From NCBI RefSeq assembly GCF_900184735.1, contig NZ_LT855384.1:71547-106837 (forward strand): a stretch of 35,291 bases of DNA. The letters run 5' to 3'. A program made the position numbers and the translations under genes. Under the pieces are notes generated by a model, which was not told where the DNA came from, ran no database searches, and saw nothing but the letters and a program-made list of their open reading frames with translations. The stretch is from Paucisalibacillus globulus. Lineage in GTDB: Bacteria > Bacillota > Bacilli > Bacillales > Amphibacillaceae. Positions within the stretch are counted from its first letter, which is position 1. Each line of letters begins with the position of its first letter. This document shows positions 7,678 to 15,740 of the stretch, in pieces.

Positions 7678-8030
7678 TGAATCGTGTTCAACCGATACTA
7701 GAGATTACGGAAGAAATGGAAAAAATTCTTGAAGGTGACATAAGTAACAGTGATCGCCAAAGAGTAATAGACGAACTCAATACTTTACTCGTAAAAAGAG
7801 ATAGCTTTATGAATCATTTATCAGAGCCATATTCAGATGAAGAATTGGCCCTAGGAAATAAGCTTCTTCCTATCAATCAAAAAATCCAACAAAAAATGAA
7901 TCTACTTTTTTCTGAATTAAAATTAGAAATGAAGCAGATGAAAAAACAAAAGAATTCTAACCGAAAATATACTAATCCATATGAAAATGTCCAGACTGTT
8001 GATGGCATGTTCATGGATAAACGAAAATGA
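7677..8030 (+). CDS. fliT: FliT-like flagellar chaperone
   Basis: A 117-residue helical protein coupled to fliS by a one-base overlap. Position, size and charge pattern match B. subtilis FliT, a short, weakly conserved helical protein thought to act as the FliD chaperone. The C-terminus is basic and Asn-rich. No motif is strong enough to prove the call on its own; it depends on operon position. A terminator follows directly, ending the late flagellar unit. Confidence 0.8.
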   Translation: MNRVQPILEITEEMEKILEGDISNSDRQRVIDELNTLLVKRDSFMNHLSEPYSDEELALGNKLLPINQKIQQKMNLLFSELKLEMKQMKKQKNSNRKYTNPYENVQTVDGMFMDKRK

Positions 8031-8033
8031 TAA

Positions 8034-8070
8034 AAAAGGGATGTCCTAAAACGTTGGACATCCCTTTTGT
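8034..8070 (+). terminator. Terminator after fliT
   Basis: A perfect 13-bp stem (AAAAGGGATGTCC against GGACATCCCTTTT) encloses a 9-base loop and is followed by GTT. The flanking A and T runs allow it to work in both directions. Confidence 0.9.
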
Positions 8071-8162
8071 TAAAATAATGTGAACGTAGTGTAAAGCTTA
8101 TCATAGCAGGCAAACTCAGTGTTTTCTCTCCTTTTAGAGATATAAAATTAATATTTATCTGT

Positions 8163-8196
8163 GTTTAAGCAGGATTTTTAAGGGAAAAGATAGTAT
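8163..8196 (+). promoter_or_regulatory. Overlapping sigma-B and sigma-H promoters of hpf
   Basis: GTTTAA (8163-8168), 13 bases, then GGGAAA (8182-8187) fits the SigB consensus GTTTAA-N13-15-GGGWAW exactly. Interleaved with it, GCAGGATTT (8169-8177), 12 bases, then ATAGTAT (8190-8196) fits the SigH consensus RNAGGAWWW-N11-12-RNNGAAT with one mismatch. B. subtilis yvyD (hpf) is known to have both SigB and SigH control, so the arrangement is what the family predicts. Confidence 0.75.
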
Positions 8197-8231
8197 ACTA
8201 TATATAAAGATAGATAAAGGAGGACACTTTA

Positions 8232-8771
8232 ATGAAATTCAACATTCGTGGTGTAAATCTAAAAGTTACGGAAGCGATCAGAGAGTACGTAGAAAAGAAG
8301 ATTGGTAAACTCGAAAAATATTTTGAGAGTCCTATAACCTCAGATGTACATGTGAATTTAAGTGTCTATAATGATAAGCAGCGAATTGAAGTAACAATTC
8401 CAATGTCAGGTCTTTTATTACGAGGCGAAGTAGAACATACTGATTTATATGCAGCAATTGACCTAGTTGTAGATAAATTAGAAAGACAGATTAGAAAATA
8501 TAAAACCAAGGTTAATCGTAAACCTCGTCAAAATAATGTCCCTAAATTTGTATCAACTAATTTAGCGGAACAATTAGACGAAGAAGTAGACGATATCGAG
8601 ATTGTAAGAACTAAGCAATTTGATTTAAAGCCAATGGATTCAGAAGAAGCAGTATTACAAATGGATATGTTAGGCCATGCATTTTATGTGTTCCAAAATG
8701 CAGCTTCTGGTGATACTAACGTTGTTTACCGTCGTAAAGATGGAAAATATGGTTTAATCGAACCAAAATAG
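8232..8771 (+). CDS. hpf: Long-form ribosome hibernation promoting factor HPF
   Basis: A 179-residue protein with the two-part layout of long HPF. The N-terminal S30AE domain covers about residues 1-100 (KFNIRGVNLKVTEAIREYVEKK, then DLYAAIDLVVDKLERQI). A linker follows, then a C-terminal dimerisation domain at about 125-179 (IVRTKQFDLKPMDSEEAVLQ, then DTNVVYRRKDGKYGLIEP). It joins 70S ribosomes into inactive 100S dimers in starvation and stress. The ribosome site AAAGGAGG precedes ATG. Overlapping SigB and SigH promoters upstream and terminators on both sides make it a single-gene unit. Confidence 0.97.
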   Translation: MKFNIRGVNLKVTEAIREYVEKKIGKLEKYFESPITSDVHVNLSVYNDKQRIEVTIPMSGLLLRGEVEHTDLYAAIDLVVDKLERQIRKYKTKVNRKPRQNNVPKFVSTNLAEQLDEEVDDIEIVRTKQFDLKPMDSEEAVLQMDMLGHAFYVFQNAASGDTNVVYRRKDGKYGLIEPK

Positions 8772-8790
8772 TAACTTGTGACGAACTAAC

Positions 8791-8826
8791 AGGCGATCTC
8801 ATAATTGGGATCGCCTTTGATTTTTC
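8791..8826 (+). terminator. Terminator after hpf
   Basis: A 10-bp stem (AGGCGATCTC against GGGATCGCCT, one G-T pair) with a 6-base loop is followed by TTGATTTTTCT. Confidence 0.88.
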
Positions 8827-8861
8827 TGTATACTTATTGATGGTTTAGCATAACAATGTAG

Positions 8862-8891
8862 TTGGCATATAGATTTAAGTAGTGTTATTAT
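8862..8891 (+). promoter_or_regulatory. Probable sigma-A promoter of secA
   Basis: TTGGCA (8862-8867), 18 bases, then TATTAT (8886-8891), with an extended -10 TG at 8883-8884. It lies about 140 bases upstream of the secA start. Confidence 0.5.
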
Positions 8892-9030
8892 TTAATATAT
8901 AATAAGTGAAATATGTATAAGAAAAATGGATAGTGAACCTATTATCATGAGACTTTAGTAATAGCGAGTAGGAAATACGGGATTAATGATAATCCGCATT
9001 GTTTCACTATTGGAACAGAGGAGCGTAACG

Positions 9031-11544
9031 ATGGCAGGTTTTCTAAAAAAATTATTTGATGGTAATAAGAAAGAATTAAATCGGATTCAAAGCATGGTGG
9101 ACCAAATTGAATCATTGGAACCAGATATTGAAAGATTAACCGATACTCAATTAAAGGATAAAACAGAAGAGTTTAAATCACGCTTTTCTAATGGAGAGAG
9201 CTTGGATGATCTATTAGTTGAAGCGTATGCAGTTGTCCGTGAAGCTTCGAAAAGGGTATTGGATATGCGTCCATTCCCTGTGCAGTTAATGGGAGCAATT
9301 GTCCTTCATGGCGGTAATATTGCGGAGATGAAGACAGGGGAAGGTAAAACATTAGCCTCTACCATGCCAGCATATTTAAATGCGATTGCCGGTGAGGGAG
9401 TACATATTATCACGGTAAACGAATACTTAGCAGATCGTGACTCGAAGCAGATGGGTCAATTATTTGAATTCTTAGGTCTAACTGTTGGATTAAATACCAA
9501 TGGAATGTCCAAAGAACAAAAACGTGAAGCATATCAAGCAGATATTACCTATGGAACTAATAACGAATTTGGTTTTGATTACTTACGTGACAACATGGTC
9601 CTGTACAAAGAACAAATGGTTCAGCGACCGTTGAACTTTGCAATCATTGATGAGGTCGATTCTATTCTAATTGATGAAGCTAGAACACCATTGATAATCT
9701 CTGGTTCTGCACAAAAATCAGCTTCATTATATACACAAGCCAATTCATTTGTAACAACCTTGAAGCGAGAAACAGATTACACGTACGACGAAAAAACAAA
9801 AGGTGTACAACTAACGGAAGAGGGAATCAATAAAGCCGAGAAGCACTTCAACATTGAGAACCTATTTGACCTAAATCATGTAACCTTAACACATCATATT
9901 GGGCAAGCGTTGCGTGCACATGTATCGATGCATCGTGATACAGACTATGTAGTAGAAGAAGGTGAAGTGGTTATTGTTGACCAATTTACTGGTCGTCTGA
10001 TGAAAGGTCGTCGTTATAGTGATGGATTACACCAGGCAATTGAGGCTAAAGAAGGCCTAAAGATTCAAAATGAAAGCATGACACTTGCTTCGATTACATT
10101 CCAGAACTTATTCCGTATGTATAATAAACTTGCTGGGATGACGGGTACAGCGAAGACTGAGGAAGAAGAATTCCGCAGTATTTATAATATGGGCGTGGTT
10201 GTTATTCCAACCAATAAACCAATTGCTCGTGAAGACCATCCTGATAAAATTTACAGCACCATAAATGGTAAGTTTAAAGCTGTTGTAGAAGATATTAAGG
10301 AACGTAATAAAGTAGGCCAGCCTGTACTAGTCGGTACAGTGGCAGTAGAAACATCTGAATTAATCTCTCAGTATTTGAAAAAAGCTGGGGTTAAACATGA
10401 TGTATTAAACGCTAAAAACCACTATCGTGAAGCAGAAATCATCGAACATGCTGGTCAAAAGGGTGCAGTAACCATTGCAACTAACATGGCTGGTCGTGGA
10501 ACAGACATTAAGCTTGGAGAAGGTGTATTAGAGCTTGGTGGCTTAGCGGTAATTGGTACGGAACGCCATGAATCAAGACGTATTGATAATCAGTTACGTG
10601 GGCGTTCTGGTCGTCAGGGTGACCCAGGTATTTCCCAATTCTATCTATCCATGGAAGATGAGTTAATGCGACGCTTCGGCTCTGATAACTTAAAAGCCAT
10701 GATGGATAAAATGGGAATGGATGATTCTCAGCCGATCGTAAACAAATTTGTCTCACGTGCTGTAGAATCTGCCCAAAAACGCGTAGAAGGAAATAACTAC
10801 GATGCACGTAAGAATGTTCTAGCATATGATGATGTATTACGTGAACAACGTGAAATTATCTATAAACAACGCTTTGAAGTAATTGATGCGGAAGGTAATG
10901 AACTTCGCGCAATTATTGAGAACATGATTAACTCTTCCCTTCAACGTGTTATTAGCACTCATACACAAGATGATGATGAAACAAACTGGGATTTACAAGC
11001 TATTGTGGAGTATGTAAATGGTAACTTGTTAGAACAAGATTCATTGTCTGTGGATGACTTAGCTGGAAAAGAAACAGAAGAAATACAAGAGCTTGTCATG
11101 GACAAAGTTCGAGTGAAATACAATGAAAAAGAAGAAGAACTCTCAGAAGAACAAATGCGTGAATTTGAAAAAGTTATCTTACTGAGAACAGTGGATACAA
11201 AATGGATGGATCATATTGATCAGATGGACCAACTTCGTCAAGGTATCCATTTACGTGCGTATGGACAAAATGATCCATTACGTGAATATCAATTTGAAGG
11301 CTTTGCGATGTTTGAAGGCATGGTAGAAAATATCGAGGATGAAGTTGCTCGCTATATTATGAAAGCTCAAATTCGCGAAAATCTACAACGTCAAGAAGTA
11401 GTGAAGAATACACAGGCTGTTTCTGGCGGAGGCGAAGAGAAGAAAAAAGTTCGTAAGCCTTATGTGAAGAAGGAAACGGTTGGTAGAAACGACCCTTGTC
11501 CATGTGGAAGTGGCAAAAAGTATAAGAATTGTCACGGTAAGTAA
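9031..11544 (+). CDS. secA: Preprotein translocase ATPase SecA
   Basis: An 837-residue motor ATPase that pushes unfolded secretory proteins through SecYEG. Walker A (MKTGEGKT) is near residues 100-107 and the DEAD-type [15 protein letters not shown] near 206-220. The second helicase domain carries [14 protein letters not shown] and the arginine-finger motif [13 protein letters not shown]. The C-terminus ends in the zinc- and SecB/lipid-binding motif [18 protein letters not shown] choose ATG 9031 ([11 protein letters not shown]), which has AGAGGAG 7 bases upstream and matches family N-termini; the open frame extends 15 codons further up without a ribosome site. Full length, followed by its own terminator and then prfB. 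Confidence 0.98.
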   Translation: MAGFLKKLFDGNKKELNRIQSMVDQIESLEPDIERLTDTQLKDKTEEFKSRFSNGESLDDLLVEAYAVVREASKRVLDMRPFPVQLMGAIVLHGGNIAEMKTGEGKTLASTMPAYLNAIAGEGVHIITVNEYLADRDSKQMGQLFEFLGLTVGLNTNGMSKEQKREAYQADITYGTNNEFGFDYLRDNMVLYKEQMVQRPLNFAIIDEVDSILIDEARTPLIISGSAQKSASLYTQANSFVTTLKRETDYTYDEKTKGVQLTEEGINKAEKHFNIENLFDLNHVTLTHHIGQALRAHVSMHRDTDYVVEEGEVVIVDQFTGRLMKGRRYSDGLHQAIEAKEGLKIQNESMTLASITFQNLFRMYNKLAGMTGTAKTEEEEFRSIYNMGVVVIPTNKPIAREDHPDKIYSTINGKFKAVVEDIKERNKVGQPVLVGTVAVETSELISQYLKKAGVKHDVLNAKNHYREAEIIEHAGQKGAVTIATNMAGRGTDIKLGEGVLELGGLAVIGTERHESRRIDNQLRGRSGRQGDPGISQFYLSMEDELMRRFGSDNLKAMMDKMGMDDSQPIVNKFVSRAVESAQKRVEGNNYDARKNVLAYDDVLREQREIIYKQRFEVIDAEGNELRAIIENMINSSLQRVISTHTQDDDETNWDLQAIVEYVNGNLLEQDSLSVDDLAGKETEEIQELVMDKVRVKYNEKEEELSEEQMREFEKVILLRTVDTKWMDHIDQMDQLRQGIHLRAYGQNDPLREYQFEGFAMFEGMVENIEDEVARYIMKAQIRENLQRQEVVKNTQAVSGGGEEKKKVRKPYVKKETVGRNDPCPCGSGKKYKNCHGK

Positions 11545-11554
11545 CATCAACTAT

Positions 11555-11582
11555 ACACTCCCAGCATGCTGGGAGTGTTTTC
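11555..11582 (+). terminator. Terminator after secA
   Basis: A perfect 24-base palindrome (ACACTCCCAGC mirrored by GCTGGGAGTGT) is followed by TTTC. The loop is minimal. Confidence 0.85.
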
Positions 11583-11711
11583 ATGCCGGTGGCTTTATCA
11601 TAGCATGTATACTTTATCGAAAACATCATGCATGATAATGTCGTACGCGTATAAAAGGCAGTACATGGATAGATAAGTCCATAATCATTATAATAACTTA
11701 GAGGTGACAAG

Positions 11712-12810
11712 ATGGAATTTAGTGAAATTAGACATGAATTAGACAATATGAATACCCGCATTGCGGAATTTAGGGGGTCTCTTTGACTTAGATGCAAAGA
11801 AAGCTCGTATTCAGGAATTAGAGCATGATATGACAGCCCCAGGATTTTGGGATGATCAAAATGCTGCACAAACTGTTATTAATGAAGCGAATGGCTTAAA
11901 AGGGTTTGTAAATTCCTTTGAAGACATTTTTAGTCGACATGAAGATCTAGAAGTGACGTATGAGCTAGCTAAAGAGGAGAATGATGCAGAATTACTTGCT
12001 GATTTAGAAGAAGAGCTTGGCTCATTAAAGAAAGACATTAATGACTTTGAACTACAAATGTTATTAAGTGAACCATATGATGCAAATAATGCAATCTTAG
12101 AATTGCATCCGGGTGCAGGTGGTACAGAGTCACAAGACTGGGCTAGTATGTTATTACGTATGTATCAACGTTGGGCTGACCATCGTAATTTTTCTGTGGA
12201 AACACTAGATTATTTACCTGGAGAAGAAGCAGGGATAAAGAGTGTTACATTATTAATTAAAGGGCATAATGCCTATGGTTATCTAAAAGCTGAAAAAGGT
12301 GTACATCGTTTGGTTCGGATCTCTCCATTTGATTCCTCTGGCCGAAGACATACTTCCTTTGTCTCTTGTGATGTAACGCCAGAAATGTCAGATGATGTGG
12401 ATATTGAGATTAGAACGGAAGATATTAAGGTTGATACGTATCGTGCGAGTGGTGCAGGTGGACAGCATGTCAATACAACAGACTCTGCAGTTAGAATCAC
12501 ACACACTCCGACGAATATTGTGGTTACATGCCAAAATGAACGTTCTCAGATTAAAAACAGAGAAGCAGCCATGAAGATGCTAAAATCAAAACTATATCAA
12601 TTAGAAATTGAAAAACAACAACAAGAACTAGCAGCCCTCCGTGGAGAACAAAAAGAGATTGGTTGGGGTAGTCAAATTCGTTCGTATGTGTTCCACCCTT
12701 ATTCAATGGTAAAAGACCATCGAACAAACGTAGAAGTAGGAAACACCCAAGCCGTTATGGATGGAGAAATTGATCCATTTATAGATGCATATTTACGATC
12801 ACAGATTTAG
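11712..12810 (+). CDS. prfB: Peptide chain release factor 2, with programmed +1 frameshift
   Basis: RF2 ends translation at UGA and UAA. The gene is in two frames: codons 1-24 (11712-11783, [12 protein letters not shown] to RGSL) meet an in-frame TGA at 11784-11786, and the rest (11785-12810) continues in the +1 frame, giving 365 residues, the usual RF2 length. Visible motifs are the stop-codon-reading SPF loop ([15 protein letters not shown]) and the catalytic GGQ ([19 protein letters not shown]). AGAGGTGA precedes the ATG. The frameshift allows RF2 to limit its own synthesis: shortage of RF2 makes ribosomes pause at TGA and slip. The protein would be mis-annotated as starting at 11761 if the shift were missed. 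Confidence 0.97.
11772..11787 (+). promoter_or_regulatory. prfB programmed +1 frameshift site
   Basis: An internal Shine-Dalgarno-like AGGGGG (11772-11777) lies 3 bases before CTT TGA C (11781-11787). This is the classic RF2 recoding signal: P-site tRNA-Leu slips from CTT to TTT, skipping one base at the TGA stop. Confidence 0.95.
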
Positions 12811-12816
12811 TGAATG

Positions 12817-12849
12817 AACCCCCCAGTCAGTTGCGGCTGGGGGGTTTTT
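12817..12849 (+). terminator. Terminator after prfB
   Basis: AACCCCCCAG pairs with CTGGGGGGTT around a 10-base loop, followed by a T-run (TTTTT to 12849). Confidence 0.92.
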
Positions 12850-12855
12850 GGTTTT

Positions 12856-13189
12856 GGTCGCAGGGTTCATATATGGTAACAAGCCATTTGGTAATGGGAG
12901 CAAGGGATTCATACATGGTATCAAGCCATTTGGTAATGGGCGCAAGGGATTCATACATGGCTACAAGCCATTTGGTAATGGGCGCAAGAGATTCATACAT
13001 GGTAACAAGCCATTTGGTAATGGGCTCAAGGGATTCATATATGGTCACAAGCTAATTGAATTTGGGCACAAGGAACTCAATCATGGTCACAAGATAACCG
13101 AAAATAGTCGCAAGGGCTACATACACGGTCACAAGTATCCCCGAAATGGGTGCAACCTTTTCGTAATTGGTCACATTGGTACATAAAGG
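12856..13189 (+). repeat. 21-bp phased tandem repeat array (array 1)
   Basis: Fifteen consecutive units of exactly 21 bases start at 12875, 12896, 12917 and so on to 13169, with a further imperfect unit at 12856. Each begins with a form of GGTCACAAG or GGGCGCAAG and mostly ends in AAT or CAT. The first eight alternate two half-types, making four nearly identical 42-base units; later units keep only the GGTCACAAG core. Because 42 is a multiple of three, long spurious open frames run through on both strands. No ribosome site serves them, and they begin inside the prfB terminator. Function unknown. Confidence 0.93.
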
Positions 13190-13278
13190 TAAACACTTTA
13201 ACTCACTATTTAAAGTGTCACCCTCAACTTGTTTAATTCTATCCAATATTGGGAAGAGCTATAGTATAATTACTAATT

Positions 13279-13308
13279 TTGTCAAAAAGTGCCATCAGGC
13301 TTGATAAT
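13279..13308 (+). promoter_or_regulatory. Probable sigma-A promoter of cccB
   Basis: TTGTCA (13279-13284), 18 bases, then GATAAT (13303-13308): five of six consensus bases in each box. It lies about 105 bases upstream of the cccB start. The rest of the 13190-13415 gap is AT-rich; an inverted pair AGTATAT/ATATACT near 13346-13374 is the only other structure seen. Confidence 0.5.
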
Positions 13309-13415
13309 ACTTCATGTCTAGCCAAATTATGGCAATTCTGTGACTAGTATATTTTTATATAAGGGATATACTAAAGTTGACTAGTAATTCTAAATAAGGA
13401 TTGGGGGATTTCTCA

Positions 13416-13769
13416 ATGAAAAAATGGTTATTTGCTATTCTTTTTGGATCAGCATTAGTACTAGGTGCTTGTGGTGGTGACGATAATGGTGACGACAACG
13501 GAGCAACTGGTGATTCTGGTAAAGAAAGTGGCGAAACAACTACTGCTTCAGCAGAGGAGATCTACGAATCAAACTGTGCATCATGTCATGGTGCTGATTT
13601 ATCTGGTGGTGCAGGTTCAAATCTTACTGCAGTTGGAGCAGAATATTCTGTTGATGAATTGAAAGACATCATTGCAAATGGTAAAGACGGTGGAATGCCA
13701 GCATTTAGTGGAAGATTATCTGATGATGAAATTCAAACTTTAGCAGAGTGGTTAGGCGAGAAAAAGTAA
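13416..13769 (+). CDS. cccB: Membrane-anchored cytochrome c-551 (lipoprotein)
   Basis: A 117-residue lipoprotein. The N-terminus KKWLFAILFGSALVLGAC is a lipoprotein signal with lipobox LGAC and acylated Cys19. A Gly/Asp/Thr-rich flexible linker runs to about residue 45. The haem-binding motif is CASCH (Cys54, Cys57, His58), and Met94 in GGMPAF is the likely second haem ligand. It carries electrons on the outer face of the membrane toward terminal oxidases. I use ATG 13416; the GGATTGGGGG ribosome site excludes the TTG at 13401. CccB sits next to prfB and ftsEX in B. subtilis too. It has its own promoter and terminator. Confidence 0.95.
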   Translation: MKKWLFAILFGSALVLGACGGDDNGDDNGATGDSGKESGETTTASAEEIYESNCASCHGADLSGGAGSNLTAVGAEYSVDELKDIIANGKDGGMPAFSGRLSDDEIQTLAEWLGEKK

Positions 13770-13782
13770 TTTATTATTATGC

Positions 13783-13824
13783 AAAGACTTAAACTGTACG
13801 AAGCAGTTTAAGTCTTTTTATTTT
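13783..13824 (+). terminator. Terminator after cccB
   Basis: A perfect 14-bp stem (AAAGACTTAAACTG against CAGTTTAAGTCTTT) with a 7-base loop is followed by TTATTTT. Confidence 0.93.
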
Positions 13825-13948
13825 GCACAAAAATAAGACTTTCTTCCTAAAATCCCTTTTTAAGCCCGTTTTTCTACAAACTTCGACATTATTTTCACCT
13901 TTGAAACATAAATGTAATATTTTTTTGTCAAAAAAAGTTGTTGAAAGA

Positions 13949-13957
13949 TGTTATAAT
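13949..13957 (+). promoter_or_regulatory. Extended -10 promoter of ftsEX
   Basis: TGTTATAAT is a perfect extended -10 (TG-N-TATAAT). No good -35 lies at 16-18 bases; TTGTCA at 13925-13930 is 21 bases away, probably too far. It is 60 bases from the ftsE start. Confidence 0.6.
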
Positions 13958-14016
13958 GAATTAGAAACTCGAACAAAATAAGTCTTTTTGACTAATTTAT
14001 GTAAAGGTGATTAAAC

Positions 14017-14703
14017 ATGATTTTAATGAAGGACATATATAAAACATATGGAAATGGTGTCACAGCCTTAAATGGTATTAACGTAGAAATAGAACAAGGT
14101 GAATTTGTATATATTGTTGGACCAAGTGGTGCAGGGAAATCATCATTTATTAAGTTAATGTACCGTGAAATTAAACCAACACGTGGTTTATTGCGAATCA
14201 ATAATAGAGATATTAGTGAAATCAAGGAAAAAGAAGTTCCTTTACTTCGTAGAAATATAGGGGTTATCTTCCAAGATTTCCGCCTATTGCCGAAGCTATC
14301 AGTCTATGAAAACGTGGCATTTGCTTTAGAAGTAATCGAGGAGTCACCTCGTAATATACGTAAACGTGTTATGGACGTACTTGATTTAGTAGGTCTTAAA
14401 AATAAATCACGATTCTTTCCAAATGAGCTATCTGGTGGTGAGCAGCAACGTGTTTCTATTGCACGGGCTATCGTCAATAGACCTAAGATTGTTATTGCGG
14501 ATGAGCCAACTGGTAACTTAGATCCAGATACATCATGGGAGATTATGAAAGTATTTGAGGAAATCAATAACAGTGGGACAACCATTATTATGGCTACACA
14601 CAGTAAAGAAATCGTAAACACAATCAAGAAGCGTGTAATTGCAATTGAGGATGGCTTAATTGTAAGGGACGAACAGCGAGGTGACTACGGTTATGAAAGC
14701 TAG
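14017..14703 (+). CDS. ftsE: Cell-division ABC transporter ATPase FtsE
   Basis: A 228-residue ABC ATPase. Walker A GPSGAGKS is at residues 35-42, the ABC signature LSGGEQQR at 138-145, Walker B VIADEP at 159-164 and the H-loop histidine at 195. FtsE with FtsX does not transport a solute; it relays ATP-driven movement across the membrane to switch on a peptidoglycan hydrolase. The start ATG follows AAAGGTGATT. It overlaps the start of ftsX by 11 bases, so the two are translationally coupled. Confidence 0.97.
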   Translation: MILMKDIYKTYGNGVTALNGINVEIEQGEFVYIVGPSGAGKSSFIKLMYREIKPTRGLLRINNRDISEIKEKEVPLLRRNIGVIFQDFRLLPKLSVYENVAFALEVIEESPRNIRKRVMDVLDLVGLKNKSRFFPNELSGGEQQRVSIARAIVNRPKIVIADEPTGNLDPDTSWEIMKVFEEINNSGTTIIMATHSKEIVNTIKKRVIAIEDGLIVRDEQRGDYGYES

Positions 14704-15586
14704 AACAATTAAAAGACATTTTCGAGAAGGTTTTAAAAATATAGCACGGAATGGTTGGATGACCGTAGCTTCTGTCGGTGCAGTAACGATGACATTACTT
14801 TTAGTTGGTGCATTTCTTGGTCTGATTTTGAATTTAAATCATATGGCAGAGAAAATCGAAGACGATGTAGTGGTTAAAGTTCTCATTGACCTTGCAGCAA
14901 ACGATGAAGATGTTATTGCACTAGGCAAGGATTTAGAAAAAGTTTCCGGTGTAGAAAATGTTATCTTCTCATCTAAGGACGAAGAGTTAAATAGTTTAAT
15001 TGATAGCATGGGTGAAGGTGGAGAAGTTTGGGAGTTATATGAGCAAGAAAACCCATTAAACCACGCCTATATTATTAAAGCTACAGATCCACATGACACA
15101 GATCGAATTGCAACAGAAGTAGCTAAATTAAATGCCGTTGATTCCGTATCATATGGTCAAGAAGTTGCTCAAAACCTATTTAAATTTACAGATTACGCAC
15201 GAACAGTTGGTATTATTTTGATTGCTGGTCTTGTATTGACAGCTATCTTCCTAATTTCCAACACAATTAAATTAACGATTATGGCCAGAAGTACTGAAAT
15301 TGGGATTATGAAATTAGTTGGAGCAACAAATAGCTTTATACGTGGGCCATTCTTTATTGAAGGACTACTACTAGGCGTATTAGGTTCAATTATTCCAATG
15401 ACAGTTGTGTTATCAGCTTATAAATTAATTGAATCTAGTATTGGTAGTATGAGTTCTATCGGATTTGTAGAAATTCTACCATTTAACCCATTTGCATGGC
15501 AGTTATCTGCAATCATTTTAGTTGTTGGTGCTGGTATTGGAATCTGGGGAAGTCTGATGAGTGTCCGTAAGTTCTTAAAAGTATAA
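14693..15586 (+). CDS. ftsX: Cell-division ABC transporter permease FtsX
   Basis: A 297-residue membrane protein. It has a basic N-terminus, a first membrane helix at about residues 24-48, an outside loop to about 168 and three further helices (VGIILIAGLVLTAIFLI, the GLLLGVLGSIIPMTVVLSA region and the final IILVVGAGIGIWGSLM). The large loop between helices 1 and 2 is the part known to bind the cognate hydrolase. I start at ATG 14693 because AGGTGA lies 8 bases upstream; GTG 14681 lies within that site. The next gene is a coiled-coil M23 peptidase, a likely partner. Confidence 0.96.
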   Translation: MKARTIKRHFREGFKNIARNGWMTVASVGAVTMTLLLVGAFLGLILNLNHMAEKIEDDVVVKVLIDLAANDEDVIALGKDLEKVSGVENVIFSSKDEELNSLIDSMGEGGEVWELYEQENPLNHAYIIKATDPHDTDRIATEVAKLNAVDSVSYGQEVAQNLFKFTDYARTVGIILIAGLVLTAIFLISNTIKLTIMARSTEIGIMKLVGATNSFIRGPFFIEGLLLGVLGSIIPMTVVLSAYKLIESSIGSMSSIGFVEILPFNPFAWQLSAIILVVGAGIGIWGSLMSVRKFLKV

Positions 15587-15740
15587 TACCCAAACAACTA
15601 GAAAACTAAACCAATTAATTATTGGTACTAAGAGCCCTACTTACTATTCTCATGATTTATGTTGAATTGGTGGGGTTTTAGTACTTATTACATAGTTGAT
15701 AATGCTAGATTACGAGATTACTTGAAGGGCAGGGGAAAAA

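Noticed and set aside
8986-9030. In-frame upstream extension of secA by 15 codons
   Set aside because: No ribosome site. ATG 9031 has AGAGGAG at good spacing and gives the family N-terminus.
11357-11869. Minus-strand 170-codon open frame across the secA end and prfB start
   Set aside because: Crosses two well-supported plus-strand genes and a terminator; translation looks random.
12810-13186. Long overlapping open frames on both strands encoding 14-residue repeats
   Set aside because: They are by-products of the 42-base periodic DNA. They start inside the prfB terminator, have no ribosome site, and decay with the repeat.
12856-13189. CRISPR array
   Set aside because: Period is 21 bases with no separate repeat and spacer parts, and no cas genes are present.
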